A stretch of 64,000 nucleotides of DNA from JBEKUY01 sp049514555. GTDB lineage: Bacteria > Acidobacteriota > Terriglobia > Acidiferrales > UBA7541. Shown in pieces: positions 24,119-31,700 of this stretch. The stretch spans positions 186,001-250,000 of the forward strand of contig JBEKUY010000002.1 in the NCBI GenBank assembly GCA_049514555.1, in the 5' to 3' direction. Below the pieces are notes generated by a model that searched no databases, was not told the origin of the DNA, and worked only from the letters and a program-made list of their open reading frames with translations. Every line of letters starts with the position of its first letter. The stretch's first letter is position 1. Made by a program: the position numbers and the translations under genes.

Positions 24119-25273
24119 TCACCGGAACAGCAGCGAAACGAATTCAGCCAGATTCCGCCGCCAGACCATCCACGTGTGCGCGCCCGGCGTCTCGATATCC
24201 ACGTGCTGCACTCCCTTGGACGCCAGCCACGCGCGCAACTTGCGGTTTCTCTCGATCAATTCGTCATCCGTTCCGCAAGCGATCCACAGCAGGCGCAATT
24301 GCTGATTCGCTTTCGCGTCGAGCGCAGGAAAATCGGTGTTGAAGTCCTCCTTGGCAAGCCGCGCCGAACTGAACCCGCCAATCCAGGCAAACTTGTCCAC
24401 AGTATTCAGGCCGGTCAATAACGACTCGCCGCCGCCCATCGAAAGTCCCACAATCGCCCGCGAATTACGGTCTTTGGCCACCAGATAAGCCGCTTCGACC
24501 TGCGGGATTACTTCCGCCAGCAGCGCTTCCCGGAACTTGGCGTAGTTTCGCTCGCGGACGTCGTCATGCTCGAACGCTTTCCAGCCGAAGGAGAGTATCT
24601 CCGGCGCGCCGTAGCCGAGCGGCATGGCCACGATCATCGGCTTGGCCTTTCCCTGCGCGATCAGATTGTCGAGAATTACGTTCGCGCGCCCCACGGAAAT
24701 CCACCCGCTCGCGTCATCGCTGAATCCGTGCAGCAGGTAGAGCACCGGGTAGGTCTGTCTCGCCCGCGGATCGTAGCCCGGCGGCGTATAGACGTAGAAG
24801 TCTCGCTCGTCTCCCACGATGCCTGACTTGTAGAAGTGGTGGTGAATCGTGCCGTGCGGCACGTTGTTCACCTCCCACGGCAGGGAAGCCGGACCCGGCA
24901 CGTGAACCACGCTCCGCGTGCTGATTAGGTTCGGCTTCATCAGTTGATTCAGAGGGTCAATCAAGGCGACGCCATCGGCGATAAACGAATAGCCGTAGAA
25001 GTCCGGCGCCAGCGGACCGATCGTCACGCTCCAGACGCCCTGATCGTCCTTTTGCATGGCGAAGGGCATTGGCGTGCCCTCCAACTGCAGTACGACGATC
25101 TTCGCGTGTGGAGCGAGGAGCCGGAACGTGACGCGCCTGTCCGGGTGAACCTCGGGCGAAACGACACCCTCCGGCGGCTGTTGCGCCCAGCCGCCGTGCA
25201 CGGCCACGAGCAAAAGCAGGATTACTGGGACAGCCCGCAATGCAACCCCCGAGATGAACTCCGTGCCCGTCAT
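24119..25273 (-). CDS. Secreted esterase (esterase D / feruloyl-acetyl esterase type) with N-terminal E-set domain
   Basis: A 384-residue exported alpha/beta hydrolase. Residues 1-30 are a signal peptide ending at GWAQQ. Residues 35-120 form an E-set/CBM48-like beta domain (RVTFRLLAPHAKIVVLQLEG). The esterase domain follows: FYVYTPPGYDP, YPVLYLLHGFSDDASGW, the nucleophile in AIVGLSMGGGES, an Asp in WIACGTDDELI and the His in TPGAHTWMVWR. This is the layout of bacterial enzymes that remove acetyl or feruloyl groups from plant polysaccharides, but enterochelin esterases share it. ATG start with AAGGAGG upstream. Confidence 0.87.
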   Translation of the reverse strand: MTGTEFISGVALRAVPVILLLLVAVHGGWAQQPPEGVVSPEVHPDRRVTFRLLAPHAKIVVLQLEGTPMPFAMQKDDQGVWSVTIGPLAPDFYGYSFIADGVALIDPLNQLMKPNLISTRSVVHVPGPASLPWEVNNVPHGTIHHHFYKSGIVGDERDFYVYTPPGYDPRARQTYPVLYLLHGFSDDASGWISVGRANVILDNLIAQGKAKPMIVAMPLGYGAPEILSFGWKAFEHDDVRERNYAKFREALLAEVIPQVEAAYLVAKDRNSRAIVGLSMGGGESLLTGLNTVDKFAWIGGFSSARLAKEDFNTDFPALDAKANQQLRLLWIACGTDDELIERNRKLRAWLASKGVQHVDIETPGAHTWMVWRRNLAEFVSLLFR

Positions 25274-25372
25274 CGCGCCTCCTTACGCTCCATCCTTCTC
25301 GTCGTTCTGGTCGTTCTCGTCCTTTTCGTCCGGGCCCGCTCAATCCCCCGCGCGAGATGATTGCACAGGACA

Positions 25373-25394
25373 GTGGGGACTGGCGAGTGGCGAG
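25373..25394 (+). repeat. Short heptanucleotide repeat
   Basis: GTGGGGA (25373-25379) and, after one base, two TGGCGAG units (25381-25394); the same heptamer family as 8191-8225 and 23411-23445. It lies in the 288-base divergent region between the esterase and the VWFA-protein gene. Confidence 0.7.
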
Positions 25395-25482
25395 CAGAGG
25401 GACACCCGCCTTTTCTTCTAAGTGTTGATTCCAGGTGGTCTGCGTGGGTCATCCTGCCCGCTCTCCTAGCTGGGTCTTGGCA

Positions 25483-25488
25483 TATAAT
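25483..25488 (+). promoter_or_regulatory. -10-like element of the VWFA-protein gene
   Basis: A perfect TATAAT 74 bases before the chosen ATG at 25562. No good -35 hexamer is present 16-18 bases upstream. Confidence 0.35.
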
Positions 25489-25561
25489 GCTTTCTTTAGT
25501 ACTCACTCGGCACCGTGAATTGCCCGGCATCCCTTTTTCGCCATCAGAAGGGAGTCTTCGT

Positions 25562-27268
25562 ATGGGAATGTCGATTGGCCGTAGGCTCTCCTGCTGCGTC
25601 ACCGTAATCGCCGCTTTGACTTGCTCCATTGCTGTCTTGGCAAAGGACAAGAACAAAGAGAACAACTCTCCAGTCAAATTCACCGCCCGCACGGAACTCG
25701 TACTGATCCCTGCGCTGGTGACCGACAAGTCCGGCAATCACATCAGCGGACTTAAGAAGGAGGACTTCACGGTCCTTGAAAGCGGCGTCGAACAAAAGAT
25801 TGCTACGTTCGAAGAAATCTCCAGCGACGCGCGCCGTTTGTCGCGCCCCAGGAATCCGAATGAATTCAGCAATTCCCTAGTGGGCGGGCAGTCCGCCAGG
25901 CGCATTACGCTCATCGTGCTCGACTTCATTAACACGCCCTTTTGGGATCAGGCGTATGCGCGCCAGGAATTGCTCAAGTATCTAACGCAGTCGGTGGATC
26001 AGCGCGAGCCGACAGGTCTCTACACACTGACCCGTAACGGCATTCACGTGATCCATGACTTCACCACCGATCCTCGCGTCCTGGTCGCGGCATTGCATAA
26101 AGTAAAAGGCGACGCGGTCCAGATGGTTGACAGCGAGGAAGTTGTGGAAGCTGCGACCGGATCTGCCAGCCCCGATGGCAGCGCCGGTGTTGATCCCGCC
26201 GCTGTGCAAAGCGAAGCCAACAGACTCCAAACCATGATCGAAGACGCGGAACTGAATTTTAAATCGTTCGAGCAGCGCCTTGCCATTACCTACACCTTGC
26301 AGGGAATGCAACAGTTATCGCAGGCCTTGGCGGGATTTCCTGGGCGCAAATCGCTGATCTGGGCGGGCGGCGGATTCCCCTTCAGCGTGAGCGATAACAC
26401 CATGCAGCTCGCTCCGCCCGGCCGCGAGTCTCTCACTGATGTGCTGCCGATGTACGAACACACCTGGCAACTGCTGAACGATGCGCAGATTGCACTCTAT
26501 CCCCTGGACGTCAAAGGGCTGCAAGTGAACACGCCTGGCGCCTCCGTGCGCAACCCGGGGAGAAACTATGTGCGCAATATGAACTGGAAACAGTTGGATA
26601 CCCAGGCGACCTTCCAGACCTTTGCGTCCGCCACCGGAGGCCGCGCCTATTACAACTCCAACGATCTGGTGGAGGGCTTTCGCGATGCCGTTCGCGATTC
26701 TGCCCAATACTACATGCTTGGCTACTATCTCGATCGGTCGAATACCAAGTCTGGCTGGCGCAAGCTCGCGGTCAAAGTGAAGCGCGGTAACTCGCAAGTG
26801 CGTGCGCGCGGCGGCTTCTTTGTGACCAATGCCACGGTCGATCCCGAGAACAGCCGCAACAATGACCTTGGCTCGGCTTTGCAGTCGCCCTTGGATTTCA
26901 CATCGCTTGCGCTGGTGGCGCGTTGGGGCAGCGTCGAACCGGGCAAGGAGCCGGGCAAGAAGCATGTGAATTATGAGATGCGCTTGGCGGTAGATGCTGT
27001 CCTGATCGACGAGGCCGACAATAACCATATTGCGCTGGAATTCGTAGCGCTGGCCAAGACGCCCGCAGGCAAACAGGCCGATCAACCCGTCGGCCGGACA
27101 ATTGACGCTCATCTGACTTCGGAGAAGGTGTCGGTAATTCGCCAGAACGGCGTTGCCTACAGAGGCGCCCTGGACCTTGCTCCTGGGGAATACACGGTCC
27201 GCTTTGTTGCCCGCGACAACCTGAGCGGACGCATCGGCTCGGTTGCCGCTCCCTTGAAGGTAGAGTGA
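25562..27268 (+). CDS. Secreted VWFA-related protein of the acidobacterial type
   Basis: The frame opens at 25361, but the ATG at 25562 has AAGGGAG seven bases upstream and begins a clean signal peptide (MGMSIGRRLSCCVTVIAA, cleavage near VLAKD), so I take 568 residues. The mature protein opens with TELVLIPALVTDKSGNHISGLKKEDFTVLE, the hallmark of the VWFA-related acidobacterial domain. The MIDAS-like strand follows (ITLIVLDFINTPF), then GRKSLIWAGGGFPF and ATGGRAYYNSNDL. The C-terminal beta domain (residues 450-568) is of unknown type. These proteins are numerous in acidobacteria and uncharacterised; an extracytoplasmic binding or adhesion role is only inferred. Confidence 0.88.
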   Translation: MGMSIGRRLSCCVTVIAALTCSIAVLAKDKNKENNSPVKFTARTELVLIPALVTDKSGNHISGLKKEDFTVLESGVEQKIATFEEISSDARRLSRPRNPNEFSNSLVGGQSARRITLIVLDFINTPFWDQAYARQELLKYLTQSVDQREPTGLYTLTRNGIHVIHDFTTDPRVLVAALHKVKGDAVQMVDSEEVVEAATGSASPDGSAGVDPAAVQSEANRLQTMIEDAELNFKSFEQRLAITYTLQGMQQLSQALAGFPGRKSLIWAGGGFPFSVSDNTMQLAPPGRESLTDVLPMYEHTWQLLNDAQIALYPLDVKGLQVNTPGASVRNPGRNYVRNMNWKQLDTQATFQTFASATGGRAYYNSNDLVEGFRDAVRDSAQYYMLGYYLDRSNTKSGWRKLAVKVKRGNSQVRARGGFFVTNATVDPENSRNNDLGSALQSPLDFTSLALVARWGSVEPGKEPGKKHVNYEMRLAVDAVLIDEADNNHIALEFVALAKTPAGKQADQPVGRTIDAHLTSEKVSVIRQNGVAYRGALDLAPGEYTVRFVARDNLSGRIGSVAAPLKVE

Positions 27269-27280
27269 AACAGGAGTTCT

Positions 27281-27541
27281 TTGTCTGTCCTGAACCCCTC
27301 CATGGGAAGCCGCAAAGCCAAAAAGGAACTTGAGCCTTTGCCGAGGGCAGGCTGGGTCGTTATTGGCATCGTCCTCTCTTCATTCGTCGGTTTGGCTGCA
27401 CTGACAGGTAGGTTCTATCTACAAAACTGGCGCGGCGATACGGTGTTCCTCCCATTTGTCCTCTTCATTGGCCTGCTGCTCATCGCGGTGATTCTTGGGA
27501 TAGCGTTCAGGGTGTATTTGCATAGAAAGAGGAAGCCGTGA
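27281..27541 (+). CDS. Small membrane protein of unknown function
   Basis: An 86-residue protein with two membrane spans (about residues 24-43 and 57-79) and a basic C-terminus. It starts 12 bases after the VWFA gene. A TTG at 27281 has AGGAG four bases upstream; an ATG at 27302 is the alternative and would remove seven residues. No family recognised. Probably cotranscribed with the VWFA gene. Confidence 0.55.
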   Translation: MSVLNPSMGSRKAKKELEPLPRAGWVVIGIVLSSFVGLAALTGRFYLQNWRGDTVFLPFVLFIGLLLIAVILGIAFRVYLHRKRKP

Positions 27542-27681
27542 AGCTCATAGACGCTTACAGGTGAGGAGCCGCGGCATCCTCGCGCCCATGCGTAAAGCGT
27601 GTTTCAACTTCTTACTGCCCTGCAACCGCCTCATTTTTCTTGACTTGCCCCAATTCGATTCGAATAACCACTAAGTACCGC

Positions 27682-27710
27682 TTGACAGCGTAGTCATCCT
27701 GTGGTAATAT
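27682..27710 (+). promoter_or_regulatory. Consensus sigma-70 promoter
   Basis: TTGACA (27682-27687, 6 of 6), a 17-base spacer and TAATAT (27705-27710, 4 of 6 with TA first). This is the best promoter match in the window. Transcription would start near 27717 and run into the repeats and then DUF2905-xseA. Confidence 0.7.
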
Positions 27711-27760
27711 GGGTTGTGACTAGTCGCCCTCCACTGTCTGCGCCCTCTTCTGAACGTTCC

Positions 27761-27783
27761 AACGTTTTAACCTTCAAACGTTT
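27761..27783 (+). repeat. AACGTTT inverted repeat
   Basis: AACGTTT (27761-27767) and AAACGTT (27776-27782) are perfect complements across an eight-base loop. It lies 50 bases downstream of the promoter, directly before the 39-base repeats. Confidence 0.6.
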
Positions 27784-27800
27784 AACGTCTGTCTGTATCC

Positions 27801-27917
27801 CCTTTAGAATGCGCAGTTCCGAAAAACGCGCCTGTAAGTCCTTTGGAATGCGCAGATCCAAAACATTGGACTTAAGACCCTTTAGAATCCGCAGATCCGA
27901 AAAAAGGTGGGGGGCGC
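27801..27917 (+). repeat. Three 39-base tandem repeats
   Basis: Units start at 27801, 27840 and 27879, an exact 39-base period. Each begins with a conserved core of about 24 bases, CCTTTRGAATSCGCAGWTCC followed by three to six A, with variable remainder. The core is conserved and the spacers are not, which suggests selection on the core or a mobile repeat unit. Confidence 0.8.
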
Positions 27918-28013
27918 GGGTACTTTTCCACAGCCTACCCTTTGCTTGCCCTGTTGCAGATCCACCCGCCGGGGACCCCTTCGCGCTAAGCCCCCGCGTC
28001 CGCTTCGGCTACA

Positions 28014-28256
28014 ATGGGTCGCGTGGAACCTGCCCGCGAACTCGGACGGCTGCTGCTGATCTTCGGCACGATCCTCGCCGCGCTCGGCGCACTGCTCTAT
28101 TTCGGTGCAAAACTGCCGCTGCGCCTGGGAAAGCTCCCCGGGGACATCGTTCATCGCGGCGAGCACACCACGATCTACTTCCCGATCGTCACCTGCCTGG
28201 TCCTGAGCGTCGGGCTTTCGCTACTCTTCTGGGTGATCGCCCATTTTCGCAGGTGA
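28014..28256 (+). CDS. DUF2905 membrane protein
   Basis: An 80-residue protein with two membrane spans (residues 10-28 and 55-76) around LRLGKLPGDIVHRGEHTTIYFPI, the DUF2905 signature (LGRLPGDI-type, YFPI). Function unknown. It ends seven bases before xseA, so the two are likely cotranscribed. No Shine-Dalgarno is visible before the ATG at 28014; a GTG at 28023 is an alternative start. Confidence 0.8.
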   Translation: MGRVEPARELGRLLLIFGTILAALGALLYFGAKLPLRLGKLPGDIVHRGEHTTIYFPIVTCLVLSVGLSLLFWVIAHFRR

Positions 28257-28263
28257 AAAATCC

Positions 28264-29628
28264 GTGACCGGACAGCTCCAATTCAATCTCCTGCCCGAGC
28301 GCAAGGTCTGGACCGTCTCCCAGCTCACCACGCGCATCCGCGAGCTTCTCGCGCAGAACTTCACCGACATTTGGGTGGACGGCGAAATCTCCAATTGCCA
28401 TGAGGCGCAGTCCGGCCATCTTTACTTCACCCTCAAGGACGAGGCCGCGCAGATTCGTTGCGTCTGCTTCCGCAATCAGCTTCGCCTGCTGAAGTTCCGT
28501 CCGGAGGACGGCCTGCACGTCACCGTGCGCGGCTCGGTCAGCGTTTACGACGCCCGCGGCGAATATCAGATTTACGTCGAGCACGTCGAGCCGGTCGGCC
28601 TCGGCGCGCTCCAGCTGGCCTTCGAGCAGCTCAAGAAGCGCCTCGAATCCGAGGGCCTCTTCGATCCGGCGCGCAAGAAGCCCCTGCCGCTCCTGCCGCG
28701 CCGCATTGGACTCATCACCTCGCCGCGCGGCGCCGCCGTGCGGGACGTTGTGCGTATCCTTCGCCGCCGTTTCCCCAACGTCCATCTCACCGTCTATCCG
28801 GTGCGCGTCCAGGGAGAAGGCGCCGCCAAGGAAATCGTGGACGCGGTGCGCTTCTTCAACAGCAAGGAGCTGGCCGACGTGCTCATTGTGGCGCGCGGTG
28901 GCGGCTCGCTCGAAGACCTCTGGGCGTTCAACGAAGAGATCGTCGCGCGCGCCATTTCCGCGTCCGAGATCCCGGTCATCAGCGGCATCGGCCACGAAAC
29001 CGACTTCACCATCGCCGACTTCGTCGCCGACGTGCGCGCTTCGACGCCCTCCGCCGCCGCCGAACTCGTGGTGCAGTCCCGCCGCGAATTCGACCGCCAC
29101 ATCGCCGTCTTGCGCGAAGACCTCGCCTCGCGCATCCGCATGCGCCTGCTCGAATGGAAGCACCGCGTGCAGGAGCTGGCCGCTCATCGCGGCTTTCGCC
29201 GGCCGCTCGATGTGCTTCGCCAGTCGCGCCAGCGCGCCGATGAATTCACTTCGCGCCTGGCCATGGGACTTCAGGCCCGCCTGGACGAATCCCGCCGCCG
29301 TTTCACCGCCGTACAGCTTCGCATCGCCTCGTTCGATTTTCGCGCGAAGATTGGCGCGCTGCGCCTGCGCCTCGAGAAACGCTCGGCCGACCTCGGCCGC
29401 CGCGCCGAGCGCTTCCTGCGCGTCAAGCGCGAACGCTTCGAGCGCCTGCGTTTGCAGCTCGAGGAGCGCAACCCGCTTCGCGTCCTCGAACGCGGCTACG
29501 CCGTCGCTTACGACGCCTCCGGCGCCGTCCTCCGCTCCGCCGACCAGGTCTCCCTCGGCGATGCCGTTTCGGTGCAGCTCGCCCGCGGCCGCCTCACCAC
29601 CGAAGTCAAGAAGAAGGAATCAACGTGA
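28264..29628 (+). CDS. xseA: Exodeoxyribonuclease VII large subunit
   Basis: A 454-residue protein. N-terminal OB fold (WTVSQLTTRIRELLAQNFTDIWVDGEISN, HLYFTLKDEAAQIRCVCF), then the nuclease core with RIGLITSPRGAAVRDV, VARGGGSLEDLWAFN and VISGIGHETDFTIADFVADVRASTPSAAAE. The last third is a long helical, Arg-rich coiled region that binds small subunits. ExoVII degrades single-stranded DNA in both directions. The GTG start follows DUF2905 at seven bases. The small-subunit gene xseB, usually next, is not found here: lepA converges 58 bases after the stop. Confidence 0.96.
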   Translation: MTGQLQFNLLPERKVWTVSQLTTRIRELLAQNFTDIWVDGEISNCHEAQSGHLYFTLKDEAAQIRCVCFRNQLRLLKFRPEDGLHVTVRGSVSVYDARGEYQIYVEHVEPVGLGALQLAFEQLKKRLESEGLFDPARKKPLPLLPRRIGLITSPRGAAVRDVVRILRRRFPNVHLTVYPVRVQGEGAAKEIVDAVRFFNSKELADVLIVARGGGSLEDLWAFNEEIVARAISASEIPVISGIGHETDFTIADFVADVRASTPSAAAELVVQSRREFDRHIAVLREDLASRIRMRLLEWKHRVQELAAHRGFRRPLDVLRQSRQRADEFTSRLAMGLQARLDESRRRFTAVQLRIASFDFRAKIGALRLRLEKRSADLGRRAERFLRVKRERFERLRLQLEERNPLRVLERGYAVAYDASGAVLRSADQVSLGDAVSVQLARGRLTTEVKKKEST

Positions 29629-29686
29629 GGCTTACAGGACAAATGGATTCTCTGCAGGCTCCGTGCCTCTGCGGCCAATCCTTCTT

Positions 29687-31492
29687 TCAATTGTCGGTCG
29701 AGGCGACCTTGAGAACTGCGAGAAACGCTTCCTGGGGGATGTCCACCTGGCCGACGCGCTTCATCCGCCGCTTGCCTTCTTTTTGTTTCTCGAGCAGCTT
29801 GCGCTTGCGCGTGATGTCTCCGCCGTAGCATTTCGCCAGCACGTTTTTGCGCATCGCCGCGACCGTTTCCCGCGCGATCACGCGGCTGCCGATGGCCGCC
29901 TGAATGGGCACCTCGAACATCTGCCGCGGAATCAGTTTCCGCAAACGCGAGACGAGTTCGCGCCCGCGCTCGTAAGACTGCTCGCGGTGGCAGATCAGCG
30001 CCAGCGCGTCCACCGGCTCGCCTCCGACGAGCACGTCGAGCTTGACCAGGTCGGCTTCCTTGTATCCGGCCAGGTGGTAGTCGAGCGAGGCGTACCCCCT
30101 CGAAATGCTTTTCAGCCGGTCGTAAAAGTCGAGCACGATTTCGTTGAGCGGAAGTTCGTAGGTGAGCATGACGCGCGTGGGCGAGAGATACTCGAAATTC
30201 TTCTGCGCGCCGCGTTTTTCCTGGCAGAGCTGCAAGATTCCGCCGACGGATTCTTCATTGGTGATGATCATGGCCTTGATGATGGGCTCTTCGATGGTCT
30301 CGATCTCGCCGGGATTGGGGAATTTCGTGGGGCTATCGACTTCGAGAACTTCACCGGTGGCGCGCGTGATGCGGTAGCGCACGCTTGGCGCCGTGGTGAT
30401 CAAATTCAGCCCGAACTCGCGCTCCAGCCGCTCCTGCACGATTTCCATGTGCAACAGGCCGAGGAATCCGCAGCGGAAGCCGAACCCCAGCGCCACCGAA
30501 TTTTCCGGCTCGTAGAAAAACGCCGCGTCGTTCAATTGGAGCTTCCCGAGCGCGTCGCGCAGCGGCTCGTAATCATCGGCGAGCACGGGATACAGCCCCG
30601 CAAAAACCATCGGCTTGATGGCTTCAAAGCCTGGCAGGGCCGGCGCCGGACGCGTGGCGTCGGTGATCGTGTCGCCCACGCGCGCGTCGGCCACGCGCTT
30701 GATGTTCGCCATCACGAAGCCCACGTCGCCCGCCCCCAGCTCTTCGAGCGCGATCGGCTTCGGCGTGAGCACGCCGAGTTCCTCGACCTCGTACACTTCG
30801 TTATTCGCCCAGAGGCGCACCTTCATGCGCTTGGTGATGCGCCCTTCCATCACGCGCACCAGGACCACCGCGCCGCGATACTGGTCGAACCAGGAGTCAA
30901 AAATCAGCGCCTGCAGCGGATTCTCCGCGACGCCTTGGGGCGCCGGAATGCGCTTCACGATGGCCTCGAGAACTTTGTCGACGCCGAGACCGCTTTTCGC
31001 GCTGATCAGCAGCGCATCGGCCGCGGGAATCGCCAGCACGTTTTCAATCTGCTCTTTGACGTAATCCGGCTGGGCCGCAGGAAGGTCGATCTTGTTGATC
31101 ACCGGGATGATGGTCAGGTTGTGCTGCGACGCCAGAAACGCGTTCGCCACTGTCTGCGCCTCGACGCCCTGGCTCGCGTCCACCACGAGCAGCGCGCCCT
31201 CGCAGGCCGAAAGCGCCCGCGACACTTCGTAGGAAAAGTCCACGTGGCCCGGCGTATCGATGAGGTTCAGCCGGTAGGTTTCGCCGTCCTGCGCCCGATA
31301 GTGCAGGCGAATGCTCTTGGCTTTGATGGTGATGCCGTGTTCGCGCTCGAGGTCCATCGAGTCCAGGACCTGGGCGGTCATTTCCCGCTTGCTCAGCGCG
31401 CCGGTCAACTCGAGCAGACGGTCCGCCAGCGTGGACTTGCCGTGGTCGATATGCGCGATGATGCAGAAGTTGCGTGCGTGTTGCGGGTCCAT
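29687..31492 (-). CDS. lepA: Elongation factor 4 (LepA)
   Basis: A 601-residue translational GTPase. G1 IAHIDHGKSTLADRLLE, the switch regions with GITIKAKSIRL and DTPGHVDFSYEV, NKIDLP and the SAKSG motif. The EF4-specific C-terminus (GRELVSRLRKLIPRQMFEVPIQAAIGSRVIARETV) contrasts with EF-G. EF4 acts on stalled or improperly translocated ribosomes and in 30S biogenesis. Length and all motifs are standard. It converges with xseA. Confidence 0.97.
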   Translation of the reverse strand: MDPQHARNFCIIAHIDHGKSTLADRLLELTGALSKREMTAQVLDSMDLEREHGITIKAKSIRLHYRAQDGETYRLNLIDTPGHVDFSYEVSRALSACEGALLVVDASQGVEAQTVANAFLASQHNLTIIPVINKIDLPAAQPDYVKEQIENVLAIPAADALLISAKSGLGVDKVLEAIVKRIPAPQGVAENPLQALIFDSWFDQYRGAVVLVRVMEGRITKRMKVRLWANNEVYEVEELGVLTPKPIALEELGAGDVGFVMANIKRVADARVGDTITDATRPAPALPGFEAIKPMVFAGLYPVLADDYEPLRDALGKLQLNDAAFFYEPENSVALGFGFRCGFLGLLHMEIVQERLEREFGLNLITTAPSVRYRITRATGEVLEVDSPTKFPNPGEIETIEEPIIKAMIITNEESVGGILQLCQEKRGAQKNFEYLSPTRVMLTYELPLNEIVLDFYDRLKSISRGYASLDYHLAGYKEADLVKLDVLVGGEPVDALALICHREQSYERGRELVSRLRKLIPRQMFEVPIQAAIGSRVIARETVAAMRKNVLAKCYGGDITRKRKLLEKQKEGKRRMKRVGQVDIPQEAFLAVLKVASTDN

Positions 31493-31700
31493 CGAATCAA
31501 TTGTCCGCTATTTCCGAGCAGAAGCGGCGCGCCGTCTCGGCCGGTCTGCAGTCGGCCGGTTTGAAACATTCAGTCTGCCACAACTCACGCCCGTCGTCAG
31601 CCGACTTCACCGGCTGGGAGGGTTTAAGCCGTAGGGGAAGCAGAGGATGAGAAAGAGGTTAACGACATCCGCCGAAAAACAGGGGCGCAAGGAAGCGCGG

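Larger units (their letters stand above)
27542..28013. other. 472-base noncoding region with promoter and repeats
   Basis: Between the small membrane protein and the DUF2905 gene. It contains a consensus promoter (27682-27710), an AACGTTT inverted repeat (27761-27783) and three 39-base tandem repeats (27801-27917). Frames crossing it look non-coding. The tract from the promoter to 28013 could be a long leader for the DUF2905-xseA genes or an independent small RNA. Confidence 0.5.

Noticed and set aside
27644..27675. tRNA-like TTCGATTCGAATAAC sequence
   Set aside because: No acceptor stem, anticodon arm or D arm can be built around it.
28706..31564. 952-codon open frame on the plus strand across xseA and lepA
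   Set aside because: Low-complexity Ala/Ser/Arg translation, opposite or out of frame to two clear genes; an artefact of high GC.
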